Of a DNA stretch of 64,000 nucleotides, positions 17,279 to 25,449 are shown in pieces. The position numbers were made by a program, and so were the translations under genes. The first letter of the stretch is position 1; each line of letters opens with the position of its first letter. The notes below the pieces were generated by a model. The model saw nothing but the letters and a program-made list of their open reading frames with translations. It did no database searches and was not told the DNA's origin. The DNA is from an uncultured Anaerovibrio sp. (lineage in GTDB: Bacteria; Bacillota; Negativicutes; Selenomonadales; Selenomonadaceae). The stretch spans positions 1-64,000 of the forward strand of contig CAKPYV010000005.1 in the NCBI GenBank assembly GCA_934203205.1. The letters run 5' to 3'.

Positions 17279-19942
17279 TTACAAAACGCCCCTAAAGTAG
17301 TGACCTCTGGTAATGTTCCTACCCTCCAGCTTCTCTACTTCTGGTCTTTCTGCCTCGCTGATTTCCTTACGGCGAGCCATGTAAATGCCATAGTTCTTTA
17401 CCATCTGGCCCAATTTATCCGGAGCCAAATACCTGCCATCAATGCGCAAACCAGCTATACCCATAGACCGGAATTTCATAGCATGAGGCAGCATACTCAG
17501 CCTGTTGGCATTGAGAAGATGCATATGGCAATATTGATCCATCACCAATGGAAAGCGTATATTTTTTCTATCCTTGAGATAAAATTTCTTTTTCATAGCC
17601 ACACATGGAGCTGAACAATGTCCTGTATCCAAGCCTCCTAGGAAACTGCCTGTGCAGCAGTATTCAGATACCATCAGCTCCAAATGAGCATCTACCAGAC
17701 ATTCCAAAGGCAGAGGACTTTCCTGTCCCAGCTTCTCCAGCTGAGACATATTCAGCTCTGGTGACAGCACCACTCTATCTGCCCCCAGCTCCTGCAAATG
17801 CCGCAGTGCCTCTACATTGTAGCTAATCAGGGAGTAATCCGCCTCTATAGGTAGACTGGTTAGCTGACGCACTGCATGGAGCATGCCAATATTATGCACA
17901 CTAATAGCATCTATTGGATAGGTATCCACCGTCTTTAGCCAGCTGTGGAATTTTTCCAGCTCACCATCTCTAATGATTCTAGGTGTGTTCAGCACAATGG
18001 CCGCCCCATATTCATGAGCCAGCTCTGCTGCCTGACGACACATATCCAGCGTGATATTCTCATGGCTATAGCTTTCCCCGCCAAAGACAATTCTTCTGGC
18101 ACCGTTTTCCAAAGCTGCCTTTACACGAGGAATATTATCTGCCACTACTGTAATATAGCCCCCCTTGGTGGCAGGCCTTACAATATCTCTGGCCTCAGTT
18201 TTAGCCTGTCGGCGAAGCAGTTCCTGCTGAATATTGGCAATGCCTTGACGAATATTTTTGGCTGTCTGACGGGAAAACTCCCCTGCCTGCTGTTGGAAAT
18301 CTGCCAGACGCTGATTTTCCAGCTCCTCTACAGCCTTGCGACGCGCCTCATTAATCTCGCTAACAGGAATCATAACCTGACCAGCAATATCCACAACCAG
18401 CTCCTGCAAATGAAAAATACTGCTGCCCAAACGGCCCAGCTGTTTTTCCACTACTTCCCTGCTTAAAGGCCGTTTCAGGGCTGGCTCCCCAATAAACTCA
18501 GTAGCTGCCACGGCTACATTGCCTGCCTCGTCCTCCAGTTGGATAACCAATGGCTCCCCTATAGCTGCTGTAACCTGAGCTTTAATATTATATCTACGGA
18601 CCGGAGCACCAGAGGCATACATGGCCTTGGCTTCCTCCATTAATTTGCTATCCAGAACCTTAAAAGCTCTATCGCCGGGGAACACCCTGCCTTCAACAGC
18701 AAAAGCCACTACAGTGCCAGAGGCTCCCTGCTGCACAGGCACCAGATTTTGCATGTTCAGACCATCCGATAATTTATACTTATGGGATGCAGCCTTACCT
18801 GCTTTCTGCTTTTTGCCTTTAGTGTTTTTGGCATTTTTGCTATTCTTAGCTTCCTTAACCAGATACAGCTTTTGAATGGTGGTGGTAACTCGTCCCCCTA
18901 CCTTTACCCAAAAGTCTACCTGATCTCCGGTCTGCAAATCTGTATTCAACTTCATGGACACCATGCCATTGCTGACATCATAGCTTAGAACCCGGCCCAG
19001 CATCAGGCCTCTATTATTTGGCCGTTTGTCGCTCATCATATTACGGCCCTGCTTCTCCTCCAAATAGGCTGTAGTAAAATCCCGATTAAAAATCTGAGCC
19101 AGTGCCTGACTGTCCTGGGGCTGTGCCTGAAAATCTCCCTGAAGCCAGCTATCCACAGCCCGCCGATAACAGCCTACTGCTGTAGCCACATATTCTGGCC
19201 GTTTCATACGCCCCTCTATTTTGAGGGAGCTTACTCCTGCCTTTAGAAGCTCTGGCAACAAATCAATGGTTTTCAAATCCCTAGGACTTAAAAGATACTG
19301 ACCAGCGCTGCCAGCTAACAAATCATTATCATTTTCATCCACCAAAGTATATGGCAGGCGGCAAGGCTGGGCGCAACGACCACGATTGCCACTGCGTCCC
19401 CCAATCATACTGCTCATCAGGCACTGTCCAGAGTAACATACACAGAGAGCACCATGAACAAAAACCTCTATCTCTGCCTTGGCTTCACTACAGATATGAC
19501 GAATAGCCTCCAAGGACAGCTCTCTGGACAGCACCACCCGGCTAAAGCCCAGAGCCTCCAATGCCCGCACTCCGTCCAGATTGTGTACTGTCATCTGGGT
19601 ACTGGCATGCATAGGCAGTTCTGGCACAACCTCTCTAACTATGCGGGCTGCTCCCAAATCCTGCACCAGCACAGCATCTGCTCCTGCCTCATAGAGAAAC
19701 CGCAAATACTGCTTTAATCCTGGCAATTCATTATCATCAACAATGGTATTTACAGTTACATGAACGTGAACCTTGCGCATATGAGCAAAATGTATGGCCT
19801 CTCTTAGCCCCTCTTCATCAAAATTATCCGCATAGGCACGAGCGCCAAACATATTTCCCGCCAGATATACCGCATTGGCACCGCTCTCCACTGCTGCTGC
19901 CAACGCTTCCCGGCTGCCAGCCGGTGCCAAAAGCTCAACCAC
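17279..19942 (-). CDS. double U32-family protein with DUF3656-like part (RNA hydroxylation type)
   Basis: U32 'peptidase' proteins such as E. coli RlhA and TrhP act in hydroxylation of 23S rRNA or tRNA rather than proteolysis. GTG 19942 is chosen: GGAGGG lies seven bases upstream and the protein then starts VVELLAPAGS. The first TIM-barrel domain (1-300) has the family signature CYSGQCLMSSMIGGRSGNRG followed by RCAQPC. A DUF3656-like middle follows and contains a Lys/Asn/Ala-rich insertion. A second U32-like barrel (about 600-870) carries EYCCTGSFLGG and CSAPC. RlhA is about 650 residues, so the extra barrel in this 887-residue protein is notable. It is the first gene of the unit with mutS2. 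Confidence 0.85.
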   Translation of the reverse strand: MVELLAPAGSREALAAAVESGANAVYLAGNMFGARAYADNFDEEGLREAIHFAHMRKVHVHVTVNTIVDDNELPGLKQYLRFLYEAGADAVLVQDLGAARIVREVVPELPMHASTQMTVHNLDGVRALEALGFSRVVLSRELSLEAIRHICSEAKAEIEVFVHGALCVCYSGQCLMSSMIGGRSGNRGRCAQPCRLPYTLVDENDNDLLAGSAGQYLLSPRDLKTIDLLPELLKAGVSSLKIEGRMKRPEYVATAVGCYRRAVDSWLQGDFQAQPQDSQALAQIFNRDFTTAYLEEKQGRNMMSDKRPNNRGLMLGRVLSYDVSNGMVSMKLNTDLQTGDQVDFWVKVGGRVTTTIQKLYLVKEAKNSKNAKNTKGKKQKAGKAASHKYKLSDGLNMQNLVPVQQGASGTVVAFAVEGRVFPGDRAFKVLDSKLMEEAKAMYASGAPVRRYNIKAQVTAAIGEPLVIQLEDEAGNVAVAATEFIGEPALKRPLSREVVEKQLGRLGSSIFHLQELVVDIAGQVMIPVSEINEARRKAVEELENQRLADFQQQAGEFSRQTAKNIRQGIANIQQELLRRQAKTEARDIVRPATKGGYITVVADNIPRVKAALENGARRIVFGGESYSHENITLDMCRQAAELAHEYGAAIVLNTPRIIRDGELEKFHSWLKTVDTYPIDAISVHNIGMLHAVRQLTSLPIEADYSLISYNVEALRHLQELGADRVVLSPELNMSQLEKLGQESPLPLECLVDAHLELMVSEYCCTGSFLGGLDTGHCSAPCVAMKKKFYLKDRKNIRFPLVMDQYCHMHLLNANRLSMLPHAMKFRSMGIAGLRIDGRYLAPDKLGQMVKNYGIYMARRKEISEAERPEVEKLEGRNITRGHYFRGVL

Positions 19943-19992
19943 AATAAAACCCTCCGTTATCCACACACCCCAGGCCAAAAAAGCCTAGGGAA

Positions 19993-20020
19993 AATATTTC
20001 GTTCTAACCGAAATATTATA
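19993..20020 (-). promoter_or_regulatory. promoter and overlapping inverted repeat upstream of the U32-mutS2 unit
   Basis: A leftward TATAAT (20020-20015) overlaps a perfect nine-base inverted repeat (19993-20001 and 20009-20017, seven-base spacer) covering the expected start point. The repeat could be an operator or the first hairpin of the transcript. No good -35 box is visible. Confidence 0.4.
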
Positions 20021-20042
20021 TCAGAAAATCTACATAAAAAAA

Positions 20043-20079
20043 AGAGATTGCAACCTTACTAAGTAAAATCACAATCTCT
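20043..20079 (-). terminator. terminator of the cobI-type gene
   Basis: AGAGATTG/CAATCTCT outer arms extended by ten more pairs including G-U, one central base, followed leftward by eight T. It sits 17 bases after the stop at 20096. Confidence 0.85.
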
Positions 20080-20095
20080 CTGCTCTCAGCAACTA

Positions 20096-20791
20096 TTACC
20101 GTCTAGTCAGAATGGTAGAAAGATAATTCAACTTTCTGCCTTTTTCCTGGCTGATGTCACGAATAATCACTTCATCGTCCAGGCCGCAACGGCTGGCCAA
20201 GACAGCCTGTTTTGCCAAGCCTTCTGCTGCCAGCATATCTATAACCTCATCAGAGTTCTTATATACCTTCATCAGCACTGCATTATCACAGGTTTTTAGA
20301 GCCGCCTTGACTCTTTCCTCTGGCATATTGGCAGGAATAATGCTGAGAATGCTATCTCCCTCCACAATTGGCGTATTGGTAGCACTGCCAATAGCGCAAA
20401 ATGCTGGAATACCAGGGATAGTTTCAATCTCCACCTTTTCCTGCTGCAGCAGACGGAAAACATAAATGTAGGTGCTGTAAAACATTGGATCTCCAATAGT
20501 CAAAAAGCCTACATTCTTGCCCTGCTCCAAAAGGGCCAATATCTCCTTTTTGTTTTTCTGCCAAGCAGTATCATCAGCAGCAAAGCCAACAGTCATAGGA
20601 AAAACCTGATAGATAATCTCTGTTTCAGGACGGATATGCTCCTTAGCAATATTCAAAGCCACGGAGCCCTCCTTTTTTTCCGTCTTTGGTGCAATAATTA
20701 CATCCAACTTCTTAATAGCGTTTATTGCCTTGACGGTCAAAAGCTCTGGATCACCAGGGCCTACACCAATACCATATAATTTACCTGTCAT
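20096..20791 (-). CDS. cobI: precorrin-2/cobalt-factor-2 C20-methyltransferase
   Basis: SAM-dependent methylase of the corrin ring in vitamin B12 synthesis (CobI in the aerobic, CbiL in the anaerobic pathway; an anaerobe would use the latter). ATG 20791 is preceded by GAAAGGAAGG; the upstream in-frame Met has no such site. The tetrapyrrole methylase motifs are GIGVGPGDPELLT (7-19), FLTIGDPMFYST and the IPGIPAFCAIG segment. The length of 231 is typical. No other cobalamin gene is present in the window: it follows the rfb operon by 71 bases and ends at a strong terminator. The B12 genes must lie elsewhere if the pathway is complete. Confidence 0.9.
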   Translation of the reverse strand: MTGKLYGIGVGPGDPELLTVKAINAIKKLDVIIAPKTEKKEGSVALNIAKEHIRPETEIIYQVFPMTVGFAADDTAWQKNKKEILALLEQGKNVGFLTIGDPMFYSTYIYVFRLLQQEKVEIETIPGIPAFCAIGSATNTPIVEGDSILSIIPANMPEERVKAALKTCDNAVLMKVYKNSDEVIDMLAAEGLAKQAVLASRCGLDDEVIIRDISQEKGRKLNYLSTILTRR

Positions 20792-20862
20792 AAAATAATA
20801 GCCTTCCTTTCGTGATAAAACCAACTTCGAATATTGCTCATACATTTCTATATATTTTTCTA

Positions 20863-21777
20863 TTATCTATTTTTGTCCTGCAAATAGCGCTTCAAAGCAT
20901 CCTGCCAATCAGGCAAAGGCCGAAAGCCCTGTTCTGCCAATTTGCTGGTGTCCAATCGACTATTAAACGGTCGTTGGGCCTTGCTAATGCCATATTCCTC
21001 GGTAGTAACTGGCAGCACCTCCACAGGCATATCCGCCTGACGGAATATTTCCTTGGCAAAATCATACCAACTAATATTACTGCCCTCATTGGTGGCATTG
21101 TAAAAACCATATTTCTCAGATTCTATCATATCCACCAGCAAGCGGGCCAAATCCAAGGTGTAAGTTGGCCTGCCAAGCTGATCATTAACCACCTTGAGCT
21201 GGGAGTGATTGCTGCCTACCCGCAGCATAGTATCTACAAAATTACCACCATTACGGCCGAACACCCAGGAAATCCTTACCACAAAAAATTTTTTGAGACA
21301 TTCCTTTACTACCAGTTCCCCCATTAGCTTGCCAAAACCATAAACATTCATGGGATCATAATCCTGACAATCTGCCTGCCAAGGCTCTGTGCCCTGGCCA
21401 TTAAAGACATAATCCGTAGAAATATACATCATCTTGCAATCCAAATAATTGCAAGCATCTACAATATTAGATGTGCCCTCACCGTTAACAGCCAAGGCCT
21501 TCGGCTTGTTCTCCGCCTCCTCTGCACCATCCACATTGGTCCAAGCAGCGCAATGGATAACTGCATCTGGTTTTACAGCCAGCAATACCTGCCTTACATT
21601 CTCCCGCTGACAAATATCCATGGGATAATAGGGTACTCTACAGACAGCCGTACCATCCTGCACCCCGGTGTATTTTTCCCCACTGCCAGAGGCAAGAGCT
21701 TCATGGCCTCTAGCCACCAGCTCGTTGACTACATCATGGCCCAGCTGACCATTGGCCCCTGTTACAAAAACCTTCAT
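20863..21777 (-). CDS. rfbD: dTDP-4-dehydrorhamnose reductase
   Basis: Final NAD(P)H-dependent step to dTDP-L-rhamnose, a precursor of surface polysaccharide. The ATG at 21777 has GAAGGAG nine bases upstream and overlaps the rfbC stop (ATGA, 21774-21777); a longer in-frame start is not needed. Rossmann motif GANGQLG (7-13), STDYVFNG and the catalytic YGFGKLMGE (Y-x-x-x-K) are present. The length of 304 is slightly longer than the usual 285-300. Last of four genes in the order rfbA-B-C-D. The lone cobI-type gene follows on the same strand. Confidence 0.94.
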   Translation of the reverse strand: MKVFVTGANGQLGHDVVNELVARGHEALASGSGEKYTGVQDGTAVCRVPYYPMDICQRENVRQVLLAVKPDAVIHCAAWTNVDGAEEAENKPKALAVNGEGTSNIVDACNYLDCKMMYISTDYVFNGQGTEPWQADCQDYDPMNVYGFGKLMGELVVKECLKKFFVVRISWVFGRNGGNFVDTMLRVGSNHSQLKVVNDQLGRPTYTLDLARLLVDMIESEKYGFYNATNEGSNISWYDFAKEIFRQADMPVEVLPVTTEEYGISKAQRPFNSRLDTSKLAEQGFRPLPDWQDALKRYLQDKNR

Positions 21778-22370
21778 CTTGTCAGCTCCTTCAAGGTGCC
21801 CCATTTTTTGTCCTTATCAGAAAGATTCAAGGCCACACCATCCACCAGATACCCGGCAGAATCTGCTGAACCCTTGTATGTACCTGTCAGCATGGGCCAA
21901 TCTATACCAATCTCCGGATCATTCCAAGCCAAACCGCCTTCATCTCCTGGATGATAAAAATCCGTTACCTTGTAGCAAAATTCTGCCTTTTCACTAAGTA
22001 CCAAAAAACCGTGGGCAAAGCCCTCAGAAATATAAAACTGCTTCATATTCTCGGCAGAAAGCTCCACGCCGTACCACTGGCCATAGGTGTCAGAACCGGG
22101 ACGCAAATCAACCGCCACATCAAAAACATTTCCCTGTATTACCCGCACCAGCTTCCCCTGAGGATGCTCCTTCTGGAAATGCAGGCCACGCAGCACTCCC
22201 TTGGTACTCATGCTTTGATTGTCCTGCACAAAAACCATGTCTAGACCTGCCTCATGCATATCCTGCTGATTATAGGTTTCCACAAAATAACCTCTGTTAT
22301 CGCCAAAAACAGTAGGCTCTATTACATAAAGCCCCTCAATAGGAGCCTTGGTTACCTTTATTTTTCCCAA
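21774..22370 (-). CDS. rfbC: dTDP-4-dehydrorhamnose 3,5-epimerase
   Basis: Cupin-fold epimerase that inverts C3 and C5 of the dTDP-4-keto sugar. The start is TTG at 22370, one base after the rfbB stop, with GAGGT upstream. VFGDNRGYFVETYN (21-34), QDNQS and VLRGLHFQ (59-66, base His64) are the family motifs, followed by the FAHGFLVLSEKAEFCYKVTDFY stretch. The length of 198 is slightly above the usual 180-190. Overlaps rfbD by four bases, which implies coupled translation. Confidence 0.94.
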   Translation of the reverse strand: MGKIKVTKAPIEGLYVIEPTVFGDNRGYFVETYNQQDMHEAGLDMVFVQDNQSMSTKGVLRGLHFQKEHPQGKLVRVIQGNVFDVAVDLRPGSDTYGQWYGVELSAENMKQFYISEGFAHGFLVLSEKAEFCYKVTDFYHPGDEGGLAWNDPEIGIDWPMLTGTYKGSADSAGYLVDGVALNLSDKDKKWGTLKELTR

Positions 22371-22371
22371 T

Positions 22372-23403
22372 TTATTTTACCTCGCCTTTGCTGTCATACA
22401 TTTTGGCATAATATTCCTGATATTCGCCATTAACAATGTCCTGCCACCATTTTTTGTGGTCTAGATACCACTTAATAGTCTTTTTGATACCATCCTCAAA
22501 TTTGGTTTCTGGCAGCCAGCCCAGCTCCCTGTGAATCTTGGCTGGATCTATAGCGTAGCGACGGTCGTGACCCTTTCTATCCTCTACATGGACAATCAGG
22601 CTCTCCGGCTTGCCCAGCTCCTGACAAATAATCCGCACAATATCTATATTACGCTTTTCATTGTGACCGCCTACATTGTAGACCTCTCCCACCTTGCCAT
22701 TGTGAATAATCAAATCAATAGCCCGGCAATGATCCTCTACATAGAGCCAATCCCGCACATTTTCACCGTTGCCATACACTGGCAGAGGCTTATCTGCCAA
22801 GGCATTGGCAATCATAAGTGGAATCAGCTTCTCTGGAAAATGATAAGGGCCATAATTATTGCTGCAGCGGCTAATGGTCACTGGCAAGCCATAGGTACGA
22901 TAGTAGGCCATAACCAACAAATCTGCACTAGCCTTGGAGCTGGAATATGGACTGCTGGTATGGAGAGGTGTTTCCTCCGTAAAGAACAAATCCGGCCTAT
23001 CCAAAGGCAAATCTCCATAAACTTCATCGGTAGAAACCTGATGATAGCGCTGGATACCATGTTTGCGACAGGCATCCATCAACACTGCGGTGCCCATAAT
23101 ATTGGTTTCCAAAAAAATTCCCGGATTCTCAATGGATCTATCCACATGGGATTCTGCGGCAAAATTCACTACTATATCAGGTTTTTCTTCCTGAAACAGC
23201 TTGTCCACTGCCTGTCTGTCACAAATATCTGCCTTGACAAAGCGGAAATTATCCTGCTGCAGCACTGGCTCCAGCGTAGAAAGATTTCCTGCATAGGTCA
23301 GCTTGTCCAGACACACTATGCGATAATCTGGATGAGCCTGCAGCATATGAAATACAAAATTGCTGCCAATAAATCCAGCACCGCCAGTTACTATAATTGT
23401 CAT
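22372..23403 (-). CDS. rfbB: dTDP-glucose 4,6-dehydratase
   Basis: NAD-dependent short-chain dehydratase that makes dTDP-4-keto-6-deoxyglucose. ATG 23403 follows AGGAG; 13 in-frame codons further upstream are not used. TGGAGFIGSN (6-15) binds NAD, HQVSTDEVYGDL contains the catalytic Thr-Asp-Glu, and YSSSKAS carries the Tyr-Lys pair. WYVEDH-type binding residues appear as DWLYVEDHC. The length of 343 is normal. Lies between rfbA (41-base gap) and rfbC (one-base gap). Confidence 0.95.
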   Translation of the reverse strand: MTIIVTGGAGFIGSNFVFHMLQAHPDYRIVCLDKLTYAGNLSTLEPVLQQDNFRFVKADICDRQAVDKLFQEEKPDIVVNFAAESHVDRSIENPGIFLETNIMGTAVLMDACRKHGIQRYHQVSTDEVYGDLPLDRPDLFFTEETPLHTSSPYSSSKASADLLVMAYYRTYGLPVTISRCSNNYGPYHFPEKLIPLMIANALADKPLPVYGNGENVRDWLYVEDHCRAIDLIIHNGKVGEVYNVGGHNEKRNIDIVRIICQELGKPESLIVHVEDRKGHDRRYAIDPAKIHRELGWLPETKFEDGIKKTIKWYLDHKKWWQDIVNGEYQEYYAKMYDSKGEVK

Positions 23404-23444
23404 AAAATATCTCCTAAAACCATAATTGCCTTGAATGGCCAAAC

Positions 23445-24341
23445 TTATGGCAAAATATCAATAAATTTACCTTCCAGTACATCCAGCAAATATCGTCCGT
23501 ACTGGTTTTTCTTCAACACCTCATAGGTGGACATAACCTGCTCTTTAGTAATCCAACCATTAAGATAGGCAATTTCCTCCAGACAGGCAATCTTGCGATG
23601 CTGATGAGTTTCCACCGTCTTCACAAAATTGGTAGCCTCCGCCAGACTTTCGTGGGTTCCTGTATCCAGCCAGGTAAAGCCCTGGCCCAGAAGCTCCACA
23701 TTTAGCCGTCCAGCTTCCAGATACAGCCTGTTCAAATCAGTTATCTCCAACTCACCACGGGCAGATGGCTTCAAGGTCTTGGCCAGCTCCACCACCTGAT
23801 TATCGTAGAAATACAACCCCGTAACACAGTAGTTGCTCTTTGGCTTGTCTGGCTTTTCCTCAATGCTAATGGCATGGCCCTGTTGGTCAAATTCCACAAT
23901 ACCAAAGCGCTCTGGATCCTCCACATAATAACCGAAAATAGTGGCTCCCTGACCTGCCTCTGCTAAATCCACAGCCCTCTTCAGGCGACCATTAAGACCA
24001 TGACCAGCAAAAATATTATCTCCCAACACCATAGCCACCGTATCATTGCCAATAAAATCAGCACCTATAACAAAGGCCTGGGCCAAACCATCTGGAGACG
24101 GCTGTACTGCATAGCTAAGATGCAAACCAAATTGACTGCCATCCTTAAGCAATGCCTCGAATCTAGGCGTATCTGCCGGGGTGGATATAATCAAAACATC
24201 CCTAATCCCTGCATTCATCAGCACAGATAGGGGATAATAAATCATTGGCTTATCGTATACAGGCAAAAGCTGCTTGGATGTTACTGTTGTCAATGGGTAC
24301 AATCTAGTACCAGAACCTCCCGCCAACACGATTCCCTTCAT
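23445..24341 (-). CDS. rfbA: glucose-1-phosphate thymidylyltransferase
   Basis: Joins glucose-1-phosphate and dTTP into dTDP-glucose, the committed step to dTDP-rhamnose. ATG 24341 with GGAGG. MKGIVLAGGSGTRLYPLT (signature GGSGTR 8-13), the VMLGDNIFAGHG metal site and IVEFDQQGHAISIEEKP are typical of RmlA. The length of 298 is normal. First gene of the rfbABCD unit; an extended -10 promoter lies at 24380-24388. Glycosyltransferases that would use the rhamnose are not in the window. Confidence 0.95.
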   Translation of the reverse strand: MKGIVLAGGSGTRLYPLTTVTSKQLLPVYDKPMIYYPLSVLMNAGIRDVLIISTPADTPRFEALLKDGSQFGLHLSYAVQPSPDGLAQAFVIGADFIGNDTVAMVLGDNIFAGHGLNGRLKRAVDLAEAGQGATIFGYYVEDPERFGIVEFDQQGHAISIEEKPDKPKSNYCVTGLYFYDNQVVELAKTLKPSARGELEITDLNRLYLEAGRLNVELLGQGFTWLDTGTHESLAEATNFVKTVETHQHRKIACLEEIAYLNGWITKEQVMSTYEVLKKNQYGRYLLDVLEGKFIDILP

Positions 24342-24379
24342 AATGCACCTCCTCAATCATCTTCGTTAAATTCCTTTTC

Positions 24380-24388
24380 ATTATAGCA
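24380..24388 (-). promoter_or_regulatory. extended -10 promoter of rfbABCD
   Basis: Leftward TGC-TATAAT 39 bases before the rfbA ATG. No strong -35 hexamer is seen at 17 bases, which suits an extended -10 promoter. The preceding DMT gene ends at 24418 without a clear terminator, so read-through is possible. Confidence 0.45.
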
Positions 24389-24417
24389 CAGAACCACCAA
24401 CTATTGAAACAAATTCA

Positions 24418-25296
24418 CTAAGACTTCTTTCTGCTCATAGCTAGGACTACACCTACCACAATGAGCAGGAAGCCTAGCCAGAACCACAGGGTTATAGGCT
24501 CTCCCAGCAGCAGCCACCCCAGTAGAGTACCTACCACTGGCTGCCAGAACATAAACAGCCCTGCCGTAGAAGCATCCATATAAAGCAAGCCCTCATTCCA
24601 CAGTACAAATCCTCCTGTGGTGGAAATTACCCCCATATAGCCGATACTCAGCAATACTGTAGGACTTAGCAACAGATTCCAATCCCCCTGAGTGACCAGC
24701 CACCAAATAGAGTAAGGAGCCAAACATATCAAGGCCACAATCAGTCCATAAAAAGTCAGAACAATAGGAGAATAATGCTCTAAAAGCTTTAAAAATACCG
24801 CCATTAAAGCCCAGGTAATGGCTGCTATCATCAGCAATATGCCACCCCAAAGATTTACCTGAAAATTATCTGGGTCGTAAACAATCAGCATAACGCCAAT
24901 AGTAGCCAAAACCACAGACATAATCCGGCCCAAAGTCATTTTTTCCTTTAATATCCAACAGCCAAAAACCACCATAAAGGCCGGTGTAGCTGCCGTTATA
25001 GTGGATCCTGTCTGGGCAGAGGTTAACAAAGTCCCTGATTCCTGGGTAACAATAGACAGGGTTTGACCTATTAACCCCACCAAAGCCACCAGCTTCCAAT
25101 CCTTCCGCTGAATACGCCAATCTACATGACGATAGCTGCCCAAAGCATAAAGGGCAAAAAATGCCAATATATAACGACACCATACCAAAGGCACCGCCTC
25201 AATGGAGCCTACTACCAATCTTACAGCCAGAAACAAACCGCCCCAGATAATTCCTGCCAAAGAAAGGCATATCGCCCCCTTCATGGTTTTACTCAC
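24418..25296 (-). CDS. DMT-family (EamA) transporter
   Basis: Inner-membrane drug/metabolite-type exporter with ten predicted helices in two EamA repeats (about 1-140 and 150-290). Typical features are the GGLFLAVRLVVGSIEAVPLVWCRYILAF opening and the PVVGTLLGWLLLGEPIT segment near the end. The length of 292 is normal. The start may be GTG 25296 or ATG 25284; neither has a strong ribosome site. The substrate is unknown; members export amino acids, sugars or metabolites. It lies between the arg terminator and rfbA and is probably transcribed on its own. Confidence 0.85.
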   Translation of the reverse strand: MSKTMKGAICLSLAGIIWGGLFLAVRLVVGSIEAVPLVWCRYILAFFALYALGSYRHVDWRIQRKDWKLVALVGLIGQTLSIVTQESGTLLTSAQTGSTITAATPAFMVVFGCWILKEKMTLGRIMSVVLATIGVMLIVYDPDNFQVNLWGGILLMIAAITWALMAVFLKLLEHYSPIVLTFYGLIVALICLAPYSIWWLVTQGDWNLLLSPTVLLSIGYMGVISTTGGFVLWNEGLLYMDASTAGLFMFWQPVVGTLLGWLLLGEPITLWFWLGFLLIVVGVVLAMSRKKS

Positions 25297-25402
25297 GTCA
25301 TCAACTCACAATCTTCTAAATTCCACTATCCCCACACTTACAATCATAACCTGTCGCAAGTATATTTTGCCACACATTTTCCCTTATTTCAATTAACAAA
25401 AA

Positions 25403-25437
25403 AGTAGCAATTCAATACTCAGCATTGAACTGCTACT
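25403..25437 (-). terminator. terminator of the arginine operon
   Basis: Fourteen-pair stem (one G-U) with a seven-base loop, followed leftward by TTTTTT; 13 bases after the argH stop. Confidence 0.9.
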
Positions 25438-25449
25438 TCCTTTTAAATT

